Source of the DNA: a bacterium 210820-DFI.6.37
Lineage (GTDB): Bacteria > Bacillota > Clostridia > Peptostreptococcales > Anaerovoracaceae
NCBI GenBank assembly: GCA_020558355.1
Contig: JAJCKG010000009.1
Coordinates: 74,604-138,603 of the forward strand
DNA: 64,000 nt
Direction of reading: 5' to 3'
Part shown: positions 34,245 to 43,911 of the stretch, one piece after another
Numbering within the stretch: position 1 is the first letter of the stretch
How the letters are laid out: the number at the start of each line of letters is the position of its first letter
Program-made: the position numbers and the translations under genes
Notes under the pieces: generated by a model
What the model was told of the DNA's origin: nothing
What the model saw: the letters and a program-made list of their open reading frames with translations, nothing else
The model's database searches: none

Positions 34245-35093
34245 TCAGCTGGCCGGATGGATTGTAATATAAGTCAATTCCGGTACAGCGCCCAGTCTTG
34301 CTGGTATCTTTGTAGTGCCCAGACCGGAGTTTACATACAGGATCGTCTTGTTTTGGTTATCCAGCTGATATTCTCCTTTTACATATTTTTCACCATAAGA
34401 AGGAAGAAACTTTTCGGTGTAAAACGGAACCCGGATCTGCCCGCCGTGCGTATGGCCCGCCAGCATATAATCTGTATTAGAATCCGCGAGTTTATCCGCG
34501 ATATCAGGCTCATGACACAGCACAAGATTGTACATCGTTTCGTCTGCCCGGTTTGCGGCGGCAGGATCCCCGTAACCAATCAGAAGATCATCGATACCGA
34601 TGAGGCGGAGATTTTTTTCCTGAAAGGTAACTGTTTCATTTACTAAAACCTGAAAGCCTCCGGCGTTCATAATGTCCTCATATTTATATTGCGCGCCGCC
34701 GCCATAATCATGGTTTCCGAAAACCGCGTATTTACCGATATTCGCTTTCATTTGAGCCAGCTTTTCGGAAATCTGAGCCGTGTCTTCGGGATATTCCTGC
34801 AGATTATCGATGAGATCCCCCGCAAAGAGCAGAATATCCGGAGGGTTTTCATTGACGGTATCGACTACTTTTTGAAACTGCTCCGTATCATACTGAAAAC
34901 CAAAATGTGTATCCGCGAAAACCGCGACAGTGACAGATTCCTTCATGGAATAGCTGACATCTTCTATTTCCGTTACCGTAAGGCGGGAAGGCTCTATGAA
35001 ATGAGCGTAGCCTACCGTGAGAGCCCCTAAAAGTATAATAATAAAAAGAATGGAAAAGATCCATTTAAAAAGCTTTCCAATTGCTCTTAGCAT
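34245..35093 (-). CDS. Membrane-anchored calcineurin-like metallophosphoesterase
   Basis: The protein of about 282 residues has an N-terminal membrane helix (WIFSILFIIILLGALTVGYA) and the metallophosphoesterase motifs in order: ADTHFG, AGDLIDN, FGNHDYG, then CHEPD and AGHTHGGQIRVPF. The architecture matches the YkuE/YaeI type, which acts outside the membrane on phosphodiesters such as lipid or UDP-linked substrates. The minus-strand ATG at 35093 follows AAAAGGGG by nine bases. An upstream in-frame start adds 13 residues without a better site. Confidence 0.88.
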   Translation of the reverse strand: MLRAIGKLFKWIFSILFIIILLGALTVGYAHFIEPSRLTVTEIEDVSYSMKESVTVAVFADTHFGFQYDTEQFQKVVDTVNENPPDILLFAGDLIDNLQEYPEDTAQISEKLAQMKANIGKYAVFGNHDYGGGAQYKYEDIMNAGGFQVLVNETVTFQEKNLRLIGIDDLLIGYGDPAAANRADETMYNLVLCHEPDIADKLADSNTDYMLAGHTHGGQIRVPFYTEKFLPSYGEKYVKGEYQLDNQNKTILYVNSGLGTTKIPARLGAVPELTYITIHPAS

Positions 35094-35175
35094 TTTGTAA
35101 AACCCCTTTTCTGTTCTAACTAAAGCCGCCATATCATAATACCACTTATTTGTGTTTGTTTCAATCTGGCTCCGG

Positions 35176-35204
35176 TGGCAAAAATTAAAATCATGTGATA
35201 TAAT
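35176..35204 (+). promoter_or_regulatory. Promoter for the 35239 flavoprotein gene
   Basis: TATAAT at 35199-35204 is a perfect -10. TGGCAA at 35176-35181 is a weak -35 with a 17-base spacer. Confidence 0.6.
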
Positions 35205-35238
35205 TCCTTAAGAATTTCTGAATAATGAAGGAGGAGCT

Positions 35239-36423
35239 ATGCTGGATATCTGTATTATCGGAGGCGGGGCGTCCGGTCTTGCGGCAGCGATTTCCGCAGC
35301 GGAGACACAGCCGAAAGCGCGGATCATAATACTGGAAAAAAAGGCCGAGGCGGGGAAAAAGCTGGCGGCTACCGGAAATGGAAAGTGCAATCTGACCAAT
35401 CTGCAATGCCCGAAATCCGGTGAAATTCTGGAATTTTTCAGGAGCCTGGGTGTTTTTACAAGAATAGATGGGGAAGGACGGGTTTATCCTTATTCCGCGC
35501 AGGCAAAGGATGTCGTTCGCGCGTTGGTTTTGCGCGCGGAAAAATCAGGGGTTCAGATACAGAAGGAATGTCCGGCGGAAGGTGTAAAGCTCACTTCGGA
35601 CGGATTTCAGATCGTTTATAAGGGAGGAAGCCTGACTGCCAGAAAACTGCTGCTTGCGGCAGGAGGTAAGGCAGGCCCGCAATTTGGAACCAGCGGCGAC
35701 GGATATACTTTTGCCAAAGCCTTGGGCCATACAGTCACAAGGCTGGCGCCGGTGCTGACAGGCATGGAAGTAAAGGCGGATTTTCAGGGGCTCAAAGGAA
35801 TCCGGACAGACGCTGCGGCCGCGCTGATGAAGGATGAAAGAAAGATTGGCGCGGAAACCGGGCAGGTGCAATTCAATGAAGACGGACTATCTGGCATCTG
35901 TATTATGAATCTGAGCAGATTGGTAAAGCTGGAAGCGGGAGAGTCTTTTGCGGAAGGAATCGGAAGATACAAAATATGTCTCGATTTTCTTCCCGAGCTG
36001 AATGATAAGCAGGTCATGTCGCTGTTAAAGGAACGCTGCGGACTGCGCCAGTTTGAAGCGAAAGATTTGCTGCTGTCGATTCTTCCGTCTGGTCTTGGTA
36101 CAGCGCTGCTGAAAGCTGCCGGGATCCGCCCGGAGGAAAAAGGAACTGATGTTTCAGAAAATAAATTATGTAAACTTTCGGGGCTGCTGAAAGGATGGCA
36201 GCTTCCGCTAAAGGGGATAAAAGGCTGGAAAGCTGCCCAGTGTACGGCAGGCGGCGTGGCCTTAGAGGAAATTAATCTGGCTCATATGGAATCCCGACTT
36301 GTTCCGGGCCTTTATTTTTCCGGGGAAATAATCGATTTTGACGGTCCGTGCGGAGGCTTTAATCTCCAGAACGCGTGGGAGACCGGAATAAAAGCAGGAA
36401 GGGCAATGGCAGATGCGTTATAG
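35239..36423 (+). CDS. NAD(P)/FAD-dependent oxidoreductase, HI0933/YhiN family
   Basis: The 394-residue flavoprotein has an N-terminal Rossmann motif (CIIGGGASGLAAAIS), the family hallmark NGKCNLTN near residue 50, and a C-terminal FAD loop (DFDGPCGGFNLQNAWETG). The family includes BaiN-type enzymes, but most members are uncharacterised. AAGGAGGAGC precedes the ATG. It overlaps the next flavoprotein gene by 11 bases, so the two are made together. Confidence 0.88.
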   Translation: MLDICIIGGGASGLAAAISAAETQPKARIIILEKKAEAGKKLAATGNGKCNLTNLQCPKSGEILEFFRSLGVFTRIDGEGRVYPYSAQAKDVVRALVLRAEKSGVQIQKECPAEGVKLTSDGFQIVYKGGSLTARKLLLAAGGKAGPQFGTSGDGYTFAKALGHTVTRLAPVLTGMEVKADFQGLKGIRTDAAAALMKDERKIGAETGQVQFNEDGLSGICIMNLSRLVKLEAGESFAEGIGRYKICLDFLPELNDKQVMSLLKERCGLRQFEAKDLLLSILPSGLGTALLKAAGIRPEEKGTDVSENKLCKLSGLLKGWQLPLKGIKGWKAAQCTAGGVALEEINLAHMESRLVPGLYFSGEIIDFDGPCGGFNLQNAWETGIKAGRAMADAL

Positions 36424-37915
36424 AATCCATCAGATAAAATTAAAGCCGGGAGAAGATAAAGAGCTTATCCCGGGGAAAATAAAAAAGAAAATCGGGGCGA
36501 GGGTAGAAGATCCTGTCATACGCAGAGAATCCATCGACGCCAGAGATAAGAAAGATATCCGTCTTGTATATACGGTGGATTTTACATGCGATAAAAAATT
36601 AAAGCTGGATAAAGCCCCGGATCTGAATTACCAGTATCCGGAACCGGGAAAGGACCCAATGAAATGCCGTCCGGTTATTGCCGGCTTTGGACCATGTGGA
36701 ATTTTTGCGGCGCTTATTTTGGCCGAAATGGGGTATCGGCCGCTGGTACTGGAGCGGGGCCGGGCGATGGAACAGAGAGTACAGGATGTAGAGACCTTTT
36801 GGAAAACAGGAGAGCTGGATGAAAGCTCTAATGTTCAGTTTGGAGAAGGCGGAGCGGGGACGTTTTCTGATGGAAAGCTGACCACAGGCATTAAGGACCC
36901 CCGCGTATTTAAAGTGCTAGAAACCTTTGTTGACGCGGGCGCTGACCCGGCCATTCTTTATAAGCACAAGCCTCATATCGGAACCGATGTGCTGAGAGGA
37001 GTGGTTGTAAATTTGCGAAACCGGATCATTGAAAAGGGCGGGGAGATTTGTTTTGAAAGTAAAGTCACCGATCTGATTCTGAAGGACAAAAGACTGCGGG
37101 CGATAAAGGTCAATGATGAAGAAATCATAGAAGCGGAGTGCCTGATTCTGGCCCTGGGACACAGCGCGCGGGATACTTTTCAGATGCTGAAGAAAAGAGC
37201 TGTCCCAATGGAGCAAAAGCCTTTTTCCATCGGAGTGCGGATACAGCATCCTCAGGAATGGATCGACCGGGCTCAATACGGCGATCCGGAGCTGGCAAAG
37301 ATATTAGGACCCGCCGATTATAAATTAAGTCATCATTGTGAAAACGGAAGAGGGGTTTATACCTTTTGTATGTGTCCGGGAGGAGAAGTAATCATGGCCG
37401 CTTCCAGCAGAGAGCATACGGTTACGAATGGCATGAGCTACAGCGCGAGAGACGGCGCATTTGCCAATAGCGGGCTGCTTGTAGATGTGCGGATTTCCGA
37501 TTTCCCATCAGAAGATGTTCTGGCCGGAGTAGAATTTCAGGAAAAGTACGAAAAACTGGCTTTTCAGCAGGGAAACCCGCCGCGGACCGAATGGGAAAAC
37601 TTTGGAAAGCCAGGTGATCCTGTAGCGGCGTCGCTTCCGGTCTTTGCTGCAGAAGCAATGAAAGAGGCTATGCCTTATTTTGGAAAAAAGCTTTGCGGAT
37701 TCGATGATCCCAAAGCCCTGCTTACAGCTGTGGAAAGCCGCAGCTCATCTCCCGTAAGGATTCTGAGGGGGAAGGGTATGGAAGCGGCTATAAAGGGAAT
37801 CTATCCGGCAGGCGAAGGCGCGGGCTACGCTGGCGGGATCATGTCTGCCGCGGTAGATGGAATTAAGGCCGCGGAAGCTATTATACAAAGTGGAACTTAC
37901 AATCCTTCCTTTTAG
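36413..37915 (+). CDS. Uncharacterised FAD-dependent dehydrogenase (COG2509 type)
   Basis: The 500-residue protein has an N-terminal domain of about 80 residues, then an FAD-binding core with GFGPCGIFAALILAEMG, LERG and the hallmark GEGGAGTFSDGKLTTG. The C-terminus carries GAGYAGGIMSAAVDGIKAAE. The family is widespread in Firmicutes next to housekeeping genes, with no established substrate. It overlaps the HI0933-type gene upstream. Confidence 0.85.
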   Translation: MRYRIHQIKLKPGEDKELIPGKIKKKIGARVEDPVIRRESIDARDKKDIRLVYTVDFTCDKKLKLDKAPDLNYQYPEPGKDPMKCRPVIAGFGPCGIFAALILAEMGYRPLVLERGRAMEQRVQDVETFWKTGELDESSNVQFGEGGAGTFSDGKLTTGIKDPRVFKVLETFVDAGADPAILYKHKPHIGTDVLRGVVVNLRNRIIEKGGEICFESKVTDLILKDKRLRAIKVNDEEIIEAECLILALGHSARDTFQMLKKRAVPMEQKPFSIGVRIQHPQEWIDRAQYGDPELAKILGPADYKLSHHCENGRGVYTFCMCPGGEVIMAASSREHTVTNGMSYSARDGAFANSGLLVDVRISDFPSEDVLAGVEFQEKYEKLAFQQGNPPRTEWENFGKPGDPVAASLPVFAAEAMKEAMPYFGKKLCGFDDPKALLTAVESRSSSPVRILRGKGMEAAIKGIYPAGEGAGYAGGIMSAAVDGIKAAEAIIQSGTYNPSF

Positions 37916-37924
37916 TCATAAAAA

Positions 37925-37972
37925 ATTCCTCTAAAGTAGTTTTGAATATGAATGGAGCTACTTTAGAGGAAT
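37925..37972 (-). terminator. Terminator of the MFS gene on the minus strand
   Basis: A perfect 15-base inverted repeat (ATTCCTCTAAAGTAG at 37925-37939 and its complement at 37958-37972). On the minus strand it is followed by TTTTTT; on the plus strand there is no T-run. Confidence 0.85.
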
Positions 37973-38009
37973 CCTATGAAAAAGACTATTTCTTTAAATT
38001 TTTTAGCTA

Positions 38010-39272
38010 TCAGCCTTTAAAGTGATATTTTTCAGAAGTTACAACGCCTCTTATGATAGCCGCCGCAAGCATCATGACTGTACAAATCAGAAACGGAACA
38101 GTATAGCTTCCGGTAAGATCTAATAGTTTTCCCACCATGGTAGAGCCAAAGGCTCCTCCAATACCGATGAAAATATTGATATAGCCAATATATCCTGTTA
38201 TTTCACGGTCTCCAAACATGAAGTTAGCGATAATTGGAGGAACAATATTGACTGCGGTACACCCTAAACCATATCCAACAATAAGAACGACAATAAGCCA
38301 CGACGCCTGAGGAATAAAAATTTGAACTCCATAAGCGACAGCAAAAATCAGGCAGCTTCCGGCCGCGGCGATCCGCAGCTTATAGCGGTCACAAAACGCG
38401 CCGACCAGAATTCCTCCGATAACAAGGGCTCCGACCATTGCCGACATTACATTTGCAGCAAATACAGGGCTATATCCGGTCATAATCAGGAATGTCTGGG
38501 TATGGGTAAGCATAGCGGCAGATCCTAATACTATGAGAGCGCCGGAAATGAAGAATAACCAGGTAGAAGGTCTTTTTATTCCATCTTTAAACGCTATTCC
38601 AGAACGCTTTGCGGAATCCTCGGCAGCTGGAATATTCTCTGTTTCACCCATTTGTTTGAGACCCTTTTGGGCAGGAGACCATACTGCGAAAAGAAGAATC
38701 ATAGGGACGCAGATAACAATTAGCCCAAGACAGATAAAAAGATACGCAGTTCTCCACCCGGAAGCGGCTACAATATAATTAACCAGCGGAATCAGCCCCA
38801 TGCAGACAACCGATGTACCGCTGAAGACCAGAGCCATTGCCAGACCTCTGCATTTCGGCCCAAACCAGTTGTTTACAAGAACGGATGACGGCGTCGCGGT
38901 CAATCCGCCAAAGCAGATTCCCATAGGAATCGCAAATAAATAGAAGTGCCATAATTCTGTTGCCCTTGAAAACCCAAAGAAACCCACAGCGCCTAAAAGC
39001 GCGCACACTGTCATGATGGGCTTTATGGTTTTCACGTTATAGAACTTACTGAAAATTGTTAAGTATAGAATCGAGGTAAGGGACATAATGGTAGTCCAGA
39101 TAACAAAGTCCCCGATTTGAATGCCCAGATCCTCCGTAACAGGAAGAACAAAGACACCGACGATGGAGACAGCGCAGGAATAGCCAAACGCCATCAGGAG
39201 AAGACACATAATAATAATAAACCAGCCAAAATATATCTTTCCATTTTCACCTTTTAATTTGATTTTTCCCAT
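38010..39272 (-). CDS. MFS transporter, oxalate/formate antiporter-like
   Basis: The 420-residue protein has 12 predicted helices in two halves. It starts KIYFGWFIIIMCLLLMAFGYSCA, as in OFA-type major facilitators, with IPMGICFGGLTATPSSVLVNNWF between helices 4 and 5. These carriers move monocarboxylates or dicarboxylates. It lies between a LuxR-type regulator and, divergently, an amidohydrolase with which it shares a 14-base upstream motif. It may import that enzyme's substrate. Confidence 0.85.
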   Translation of the reverse strand: MGKIKLKGENGKIYFGWFIIIMCLLLMAFGYSCAVSIVGVFVLPVTEDLGIQIGDFVIWTTIMSLTSILYLTIFSKFYNVKTIKPIMTVCALLGAVGFFGFSRATELWHFYLFAIPMGICFGGLTATPSSVLVNNWFGPKCRGLAMALVFSGTSVVCMGLIPLVNYIVAASGWRTAYLFICLGLIVICVPMILLFAVWSPAQKGLKQMGETENIPAAEDSAKRSGIAFKDGIKRPSTWLFFISGALIVLGSAAMLTHTQTFLIMTGYSPVFAANVMSAMVGALVIGGILVGAFCDRYKLRIAAAGSCLIFAVAYGVQIFIPQASWLIVVLIVGYGLGCTAVNIVPPIIANFMFGDREITGYIGYINIFIGIGGAFGSTMVGKLLDLTGSYTVPFLICTVMMLAAAIIRGVVTSEKYHFKG

Positions 39273-39315
39273 ATCAATTTCTCCTTTTCTAAAGAACCAA
39301 TAATAAAAATAATAC

Positions 39316-39329
39316 CGAAAATGATCACA
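39316..39329. promoter_or_regulatory. Candidate operator upstream of the MFS gene
   Basis: CGAAAATGATCACA occurs here, 44 bases before the MFS start, and again at 40385-40398 before the amidohydrolase. The core contains palindromic TGATCA. The LuxR-type protein encoded between them is the obvious candidate binder. Confidence 0.5.
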
Positions 39330-39433
39330 TAATAATTATAGAATATTCAGTAAATAATAAACATTCTACAATATGCGTAAATTTTCGACAGAATTCTATT
39401 AGAAAGTAGTAGAAAAATAGAATAGATACTCCT

Positions 39434-40207
39434 TTAGAGGTATTCCGCATTTGATATTTTATATAGCTGAGATCGACATCCAATCCCAAGTTTTTTGTAG
39501 GCGTTGGTGATGTGTTTTTTCAGGGTCGTCTGAGCGATACAGAGTTCATCACAGATTTCCGCGGTCGTGTCTCCTCTGTAGAGGTGAGCGATGACCTCTT
39601 TCTCGCGGTCAGTAAGTCCCTTTTCGGTACATAGAAGGGAAAGGGATTTGTTCTGAGATTTTCGGGGAGCCCCAAAACCGCAAAGCCCCATTTCCTGGGC
39701 AAGCCGAAGGGCCATATGATCTTTGAGCAGCTCCAGTTTGAAAATATCGGAATCGGAAAAATCGCCATCCTCTCTGGCCCTGTAGAATACAATAGATCCA
39801 AGAAATTCCTGCTGGAATACAAGGCCCAAGAGAAGTGCGTAATGGATATTCAGCGGTTTGTAAGCCAGTCGATAGTAAAGAGAAGCTTCTCTGTCTTCCG
39901 GAGAAAAAAGATCGGTTTCCCTGTAAACATAGCTGGAAAGCGAAGTGGTGACTGTTTTTAAATAATCCAGGCTTTCGAACTGCTGTATGTATTGACGCAG
40001 CTGTTCTTGTGTGAAATTAACGCCGATAGGATCACAAAGCCCTCTGGGCCTTGTTTTATCGGCCAGATAAAAGCTGGCGCAGCGATAATCTATGGACAGC
40101 TTGATAGAATTGAGAAACCCAAGTCTCATTTTATCAAAATCCTCAGTGGCGTGGATCTTATAGGCAATGCTGTTGATAAACAGCCAGTCGCTTTCTGATA
40201 AATGCAT
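39434..40207 (-). CDS. LuxR-family transcriptional regulator
   Basis: The 257-residue protein has an N-terminal sensory region (to about residue 175) without a recognised domain name, perhaps GAF-like, and a C-terminal LuxR-type helix-turn-helix: LTDREKEVIAHLYRGDTTAEICDELCIAQTTLKKHITNAYKKLGI, clear of receiver motifs. Such stand-alone regulators sense a small molecule. It is flanked by the MFS carrier and the divergent amidohydrolase, both of which carry the same upstream motif. Confidence 0.88.
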   Translation of the reverse strand: MHLSESDWLFINSIAYKIHATEDFDKMRLGFLNSIKLSIDYRCASFYLADKTRPRGLCDPIGVNFTQEQLRQYIQQFESLDYLKTVTTSLSSYVYRETDLFSPEDREASLYYRLAYKPLNIHYALLLGLVFQQEFLGSIVFYRAREDGDFSDSDIFKLELLKDHMALRLAQEMGLCGFGAPRKSQNKSLSLLCTEKGLTDREKEVIAHLYRGDTTAEICDELCIAQTTLKKHITNAYKKLGIGCRSQLYKISNAEYL

Positions 40208-40384
40208 AAAAAATCCTTTCTCTGTTGACGGAAAAACAATAAATCTTTATTTTTTAGATTATAAAGGATGAAAACGAAAAAGAAAACCTGAAATTTTCAT
40301 AATCTTAAGAGATTACTTCTAGAAGAGTAGCAAAATCATACTAACGGATACTATTTAAAAAAGAACAGAATGTTATGATAAAAA

Positions 40385-40398
40385 CGAAAATGATCACA
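40385..40398. promoter_or_regulatory. Candidate operator upstream of the amidohydrolase gene
   Basis: Second copy of CGAAAATGATCACA, 37 bases before the 40435 ATG, in the same orientation on the plus strand as the copy at 39316. Confidence 0.5.
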
Positions 40399-40434
40399 GA
40401 GCTATAGCCAGAGAAACCTTGAAATGGAGGAAAT

Positions 40435-42081
40435 ATGGAAAAAGCGAATTTACTTATAAAAAGCAGGAACATTTTCACAGGAACAGATGATATCCCGTTT
40501 GAGGGCTTTATTGCGGTTCATGGCAATAGAATTATCAAAACAGGAAATTTACAGCAAGTTCATCCATATCTTTCAGAAAAAACAAAAGTTCTGGATTATG
40601 AGGACCAGCTGGTTATGCCTGGTTTTATCGACGCGCATATGCATTACTTCTGCGGGGTTTTCCAGTCCAGCAAATATATGTGCCGGGAACTTTTTCAAGC
40701 AAAATCAGAGCAGGAATGTGTGGAAATGATAAGGGCGTTCGGAGAAAAAAATCCACAGCTGGATAAACTGTCAGGAATGGGCTGGTTTCCGCCGTTATGG
40801 GACGATAAGACAGCAATGCCTTCCAGAAGATCTTTAGATGAGATTGAACCTGAGCGACCAGTATATCTGTTGTCCGCAGACGGACATACCTTCTGGCTCA
40901 ATACGAAAGCGTTAAAGGCCTGCGGGATCACCAAAGAAACAGAGGTCAGCTTTGGAGCCATCGGAAAAGATGAAAATGGTGAGCTGACAGGCCTGCTCTA
41001 TGAGATTGAAGCGGAAGAGACCGCCAATTCACTGGCGTTTCAGCTGCCGGAAAATCATGCGGAAGAAATGATCCTGGATTTTAATAACAAGCTGTTGGCC
41101 AAAGGCATTACAGCTACAACGGATATGTCTGTCAATCCGGAGCCAGTGGGAGATTTTTCGGAGTATGCTCTCGCGAAAAAAATGGAAGAAAGAGGAGAAC
41201 TGGATGTAAGGCTGAACCTGTATCCCAGCATGGGACTTATTCCGGATACCAATAAAGTGGAAAAACTCAGAGAAGAATACGATACGGATAAACTGCGGGT
41301 AGCGGGGCTGAAACAGTTTATTGATGGGGTATCTTCCGCTTACTCAGCGTATCTGCTGGAACCTTATTCCGATAAGCCGTATTTTACCAGCAGCCCCTGT
41401 TATCCATATGAAATTTATCGAGACTGTATTACCCACGCGAACAGCAAAGGCTTTGGCGTTCGTCTCCACGCAATCGGCGATGGGGCTATAAGGCTTGGCC
41501 TGGACGCGATTCAGTACGCGAGAGAACACAGTGGAAATACGCTTGTAAGAAATTGTCTGGAGCATTTGGAAGCTATCGATCCCATGGATCTGCCCAGATT
41601 TAGGGAATTGGATGTAACCTGCTCTATGCAGCCGCTTCATATGCCGCCTACGGCTTATGAAAAGTTAATCCGGCTGGGAGAAAAGAGGTGCCGGTACCAG
41701 TGGCCGTTTCGTTCACTGCTGGATCAAAACGCGGCTTTGGCTTTTGGGACTGACTTTCCGGTGGCTCCATATGATCCCCTGCAGTCGGTACACGACGCGG
41801 TAACCCGAAGAGACGAGAAGGGCGAAGAAATCAAAATCAATCCATGTGAAAAAATATCGCTGGCGGAAGCCCTCAGAGCTTATACTGCGGGAAGCGCTTA
41901 CAGCATTGGAATGGACCATAAGCTGGGAACCCTGGAAGAGGGAAAGCTGGCGGATTTGATCGTACTGGATAAAAATCTTTTTGACCTGGAGCCCGCGGAA
42001 ATACCCAACGCCAATGTTATTCTGACCATATCGGATGGAAAAATCGTATATCAGAAAGAAAAGGATAAAGCCGCTAAGTGA
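40435..42081 (+). CDS. YtcJ-like amidohydrolase (amidohydrolase_3)
   Basis: The 548-residue metal-dependent hydrolase has GFIDAHMHYF near residue 65, LHAIGDGAI for the barrel histidines, FGTDFPVAPYDPL for the catalytic Asp and a C-terminal GTLEEGKLADLIVLDKN. The pattern is that of the YtcJ/exoenzyme-regulatory amidohydrolase_3 group, which acts on N-acyl or formamide bonds of unknown compounds. ATGGAGGAAAT precedes the ATG. The adjacent LuxR regulator and MFS gene suggest an inducible uptake-and-hydrolysis unit. Confidence 0.87.
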   Translation: MEKANLLIKSRNIFTGTDDIPFEGFIAVHGNRIIKTGNLQQVHPYLSEKTKVLDYEDQLVMPGFIDAHMHYFCGVFQSSKYMCRELFQAKSEQECVEMIRAFGEKNPQLDKLSGMGWFPPLWDDKTAMPSRRSLDEIEPERPVYLLSADGHTFWLNTKALKACGITKETEVSFGAIGKDENGELTGLLYEIEAEETANSLAFQLPENHAEEMILDFNNKLLAKGITATTDMSVNPEPVGDFSEYALAKKMEERGELDVRLNLYPSMGLIPDTNKVEKLREEYDTDKLRVAGLKQFIDGVSSAYSAYLLEPYSDKPYFTSSPCYPYEIYRDCITHANSKGFGVRLHAIGDGAIRLGLDAIQYAREHSGNTLVRNCLEHLEAIDPMDLPRFRELDVTCSMQPLHMPPTAYEKLIRLGEKRCRYQWPFRSLLDQNAALAFGTDFPVAPYDPLQSVHDAVTRRDEKGEEIKINPCEKISLAEALRAYTAGSAYSIGMDHKLGTLEEGKLADLIVLDKNLFDLEPAEIPNANVILTISDGKIVYQKEKDKAAK

Positions 42082-42108
42082 CGCCATATGAGGCCCGACT
42101 AAAAAAGA

Positions 42109-42153
42109 AAGCAGTCGCCACTGTCCCCGAATTGGGATCATGGGCGACTGCTT
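42109..42153 (-). terminator. Terminator of gpmI on the minus strand
   Basis: AAGCAGTCGCC (42109-42119) pairs with GGCGACTGCTT (42143-42153), with an inner TCCC/GGGA pairing. On the minus strand TTTCTTTTTT follows. No plus-strand T-run is present. Confidence 0.85.
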
Positions 42154-42203
42154 CTGTGTCAAAATATGAATTTTGGCGACCAGCCCATTTCTATGTTTCG
42201 TTG

Positions 42204-43730
42204 CTATTTTATAAGACTTTCCCCAGTCATTTCCGCCGGCACCGTAATCCCCATCAGCTGCAGCAGTGTAGGCGCGAGATCGGCCAGCTTGCCGCCATCT
42301 TTTAACTGTACCGGTTTTTTCGCGATATGAACAAGAGGAACTTCATTGAGAGAGTGAGCTGTCACTACGGATCCGTCCTCATTGAGCATGTTGTCCGCGT
42401 TTCCATGGTCCGCGGTGAGCAGGATCTGTCCATCCTTAGCAAGGACGGCTTCAACGATTTTCGGAACGCATTGATCCAGCGCCTCAATGGCGGCCACTGC
42501 CGCTTCCATGACTCCTGTATGCCCCACCATATCCGCGTTGGCGAAGTTGAGAATGATCACATCATATTTGTCAGAAGCGATTTCTTCCAGAACTTTATCT
42601 GTAACGAGATACGCGCTCATTTCAGGCTGCAGATCATAAGTCGCGACTTTCGGTGAAGGAATCAGGATACGGTCCTCATTCCGATTAGGCGCTTCTACAC
42701 CGCCGTTGAAAAAGAATGTGACATGAGCGTATTTTTCTGTTTCCGCAATTCGAAGCTGAGTCAGCCCCAGATCCGCTAAATATTCGCCCAGCGTGGCTTT
42801 TAGTGTCTGCGGCGGATACGCAATCCGCACATTCGGCATTTCCGCGTCGTACTGGGTCATACATACATAAAAAAGGTCATCAATTTTTTTCCCGCGCTGA
42901 AAACCGTCGAAATCATCTGAGACAAAGGCGCGGGTGATTTCCCTTGCACGGTCCGGACGGAAGTTGAACATGATCATAGCGTCGCCGTCTTTTACCGGCT
43001 GTCCGCCTTCAACACAGGTAGGCTTTACAAACTCGTCATTTTCGTCACGTTCATACGCGGCAGTAACCGCGGCCTGGGCAGAGACCGCTTTCAGACCTTC
43101 TCCCAGCGTCATAGCGTCATAGGCCAGAACGACCCTCTCCCAGCGTTTATCCCGATCCATCGCGTAATATCTGCCGGAGACAACCGAGACTTTCCCAAGC
43201 CCTGTTTTTTTCATATGTTCCTCCAGCTGGTCGATATAGAGGGCTGCGCAGCGAGGCGGTACATCGCGGCCGTCCAGGAAGCAGTGGACATACAATTCCT
43301 TGATTCCTTTTGCCGCCGCCATATCAATAAGAGCAAGCAGATGCCCGATATGACTGTGAACGCCTCCGTCCGATACAAGGCCTAAAAGGTGAAGCGCAGA
43401 ATTGTTTTTCAGAACATGGTCCATAGCCTGATTCAGGGCCTCATTTTTCTGAAAGCTGCCATCCTCGGTGGCCTTTGTGATCCGGGTCAGCTCCTGATAT
43501 ACGATCCTTCCGGCTCCGATATTTAAATGGCCTACTTCTGAATTCCCCATTTGTCCTTCCGGCAGCCCTACCGCGAGACCGCAGGCTTTTAATGTGGTTT
43601 TCGGATATTTGGAAAAGATTTCATCGAGAGCAGGGGTCTTTGCCTGACGAATCGCGTTTCCATAAGTGTCTTTGTTTTCGCCGAAGCCATCCAGGATCAT
43701 CAGCATGGTTGGCCGTTTAAATTTATTCAT
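42204..43730 (-). CDS. gpmI: 2,3-bisphosphoglycerate-independent phosphoglycerate mutase
   Basis: Glycolytic enzyme of about 508 residues with two manganese ions. It has MLMILDGFG near the N-terminus, the phosphoserine loop MGNSEVGHLNIGAGR, and the C-terminal metal sites LNFANADMVGHTG and LLTADHGNAD. The ATG at 43728-43730 on the minus strand follows GGAGGAATCGATC. A longer in-frame extension runs back through the addA promoter and start and is not real. It is divergent from addA. Confidence 0.96.
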   Translation of the reverse strand: MNKFKRPTMLMILDGFGENKDTYGNAIRQAKTPALDEIFSKYPKTTLKACGLAVGLPEGQMGNSEVGHLNIGAGRIVYQELTRITKATEDGSFQKNEALNQAMDHVLKNNSALHLLGLVSDGGVHSHIGHLLALIDMAAAKGIKELYVHCFLDGRDVPPRCAALYIDQLEEHMKKTGLGKVSVVSGRYYAMDRDKRWERVVLAYDAMTLGEGLKAVSAQAAVTAAYERDENDEFVKPTCVEGGQPVKDGDAMIMFNFRPDRAREITRAFVSDDFDGFQRGKKIDDLFYVCMTQYDAEMPNVRIAYPPQTLKATLGEYLADLGLTQLRIAETEKYAHVTFFFNGGVEAPNRNEDRILIPSPKVATYDLQPEMSAYLVTDKVLEEIASDKYDVIILNFANADMVGHTGVMEAAVAAIEALDQCVPKIVEAVLAKDGQILLTADHGNADNMLNEDGSVVTAHSLNEVPLVHIAKKPVQLKDGGKLADLAPTLLQLMGITVPAEMTGESLIK

Positions 43731-43853
43731 GATCGATTCCTCCATATTAGGTACTGAGTTTATTGATTTTCCAAATTTCCGGAAAATATTCCTTTTAATT
43801 ATATCAAATCCCGCGCCCGATTCCCACTGTTTTTTCCTGAATACAAAGGCAGG

Positions 43854-43883
43854 CTGGACCTCCGGCCGCTTTTCCCGTATAAT
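43854..43883 (+). promoter_or_regulatory. Promoter for addA
   Basis: TATAAT at 43878-43883 with CTGGAC at 43854-43859 as -35 (18-base spacer), 28 bases before the addA ATG. Confidence 0.6.
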
Positions 43884-43911
43884 AACACAAGAAGAAAGGA
43901 CAGGAAAGATT

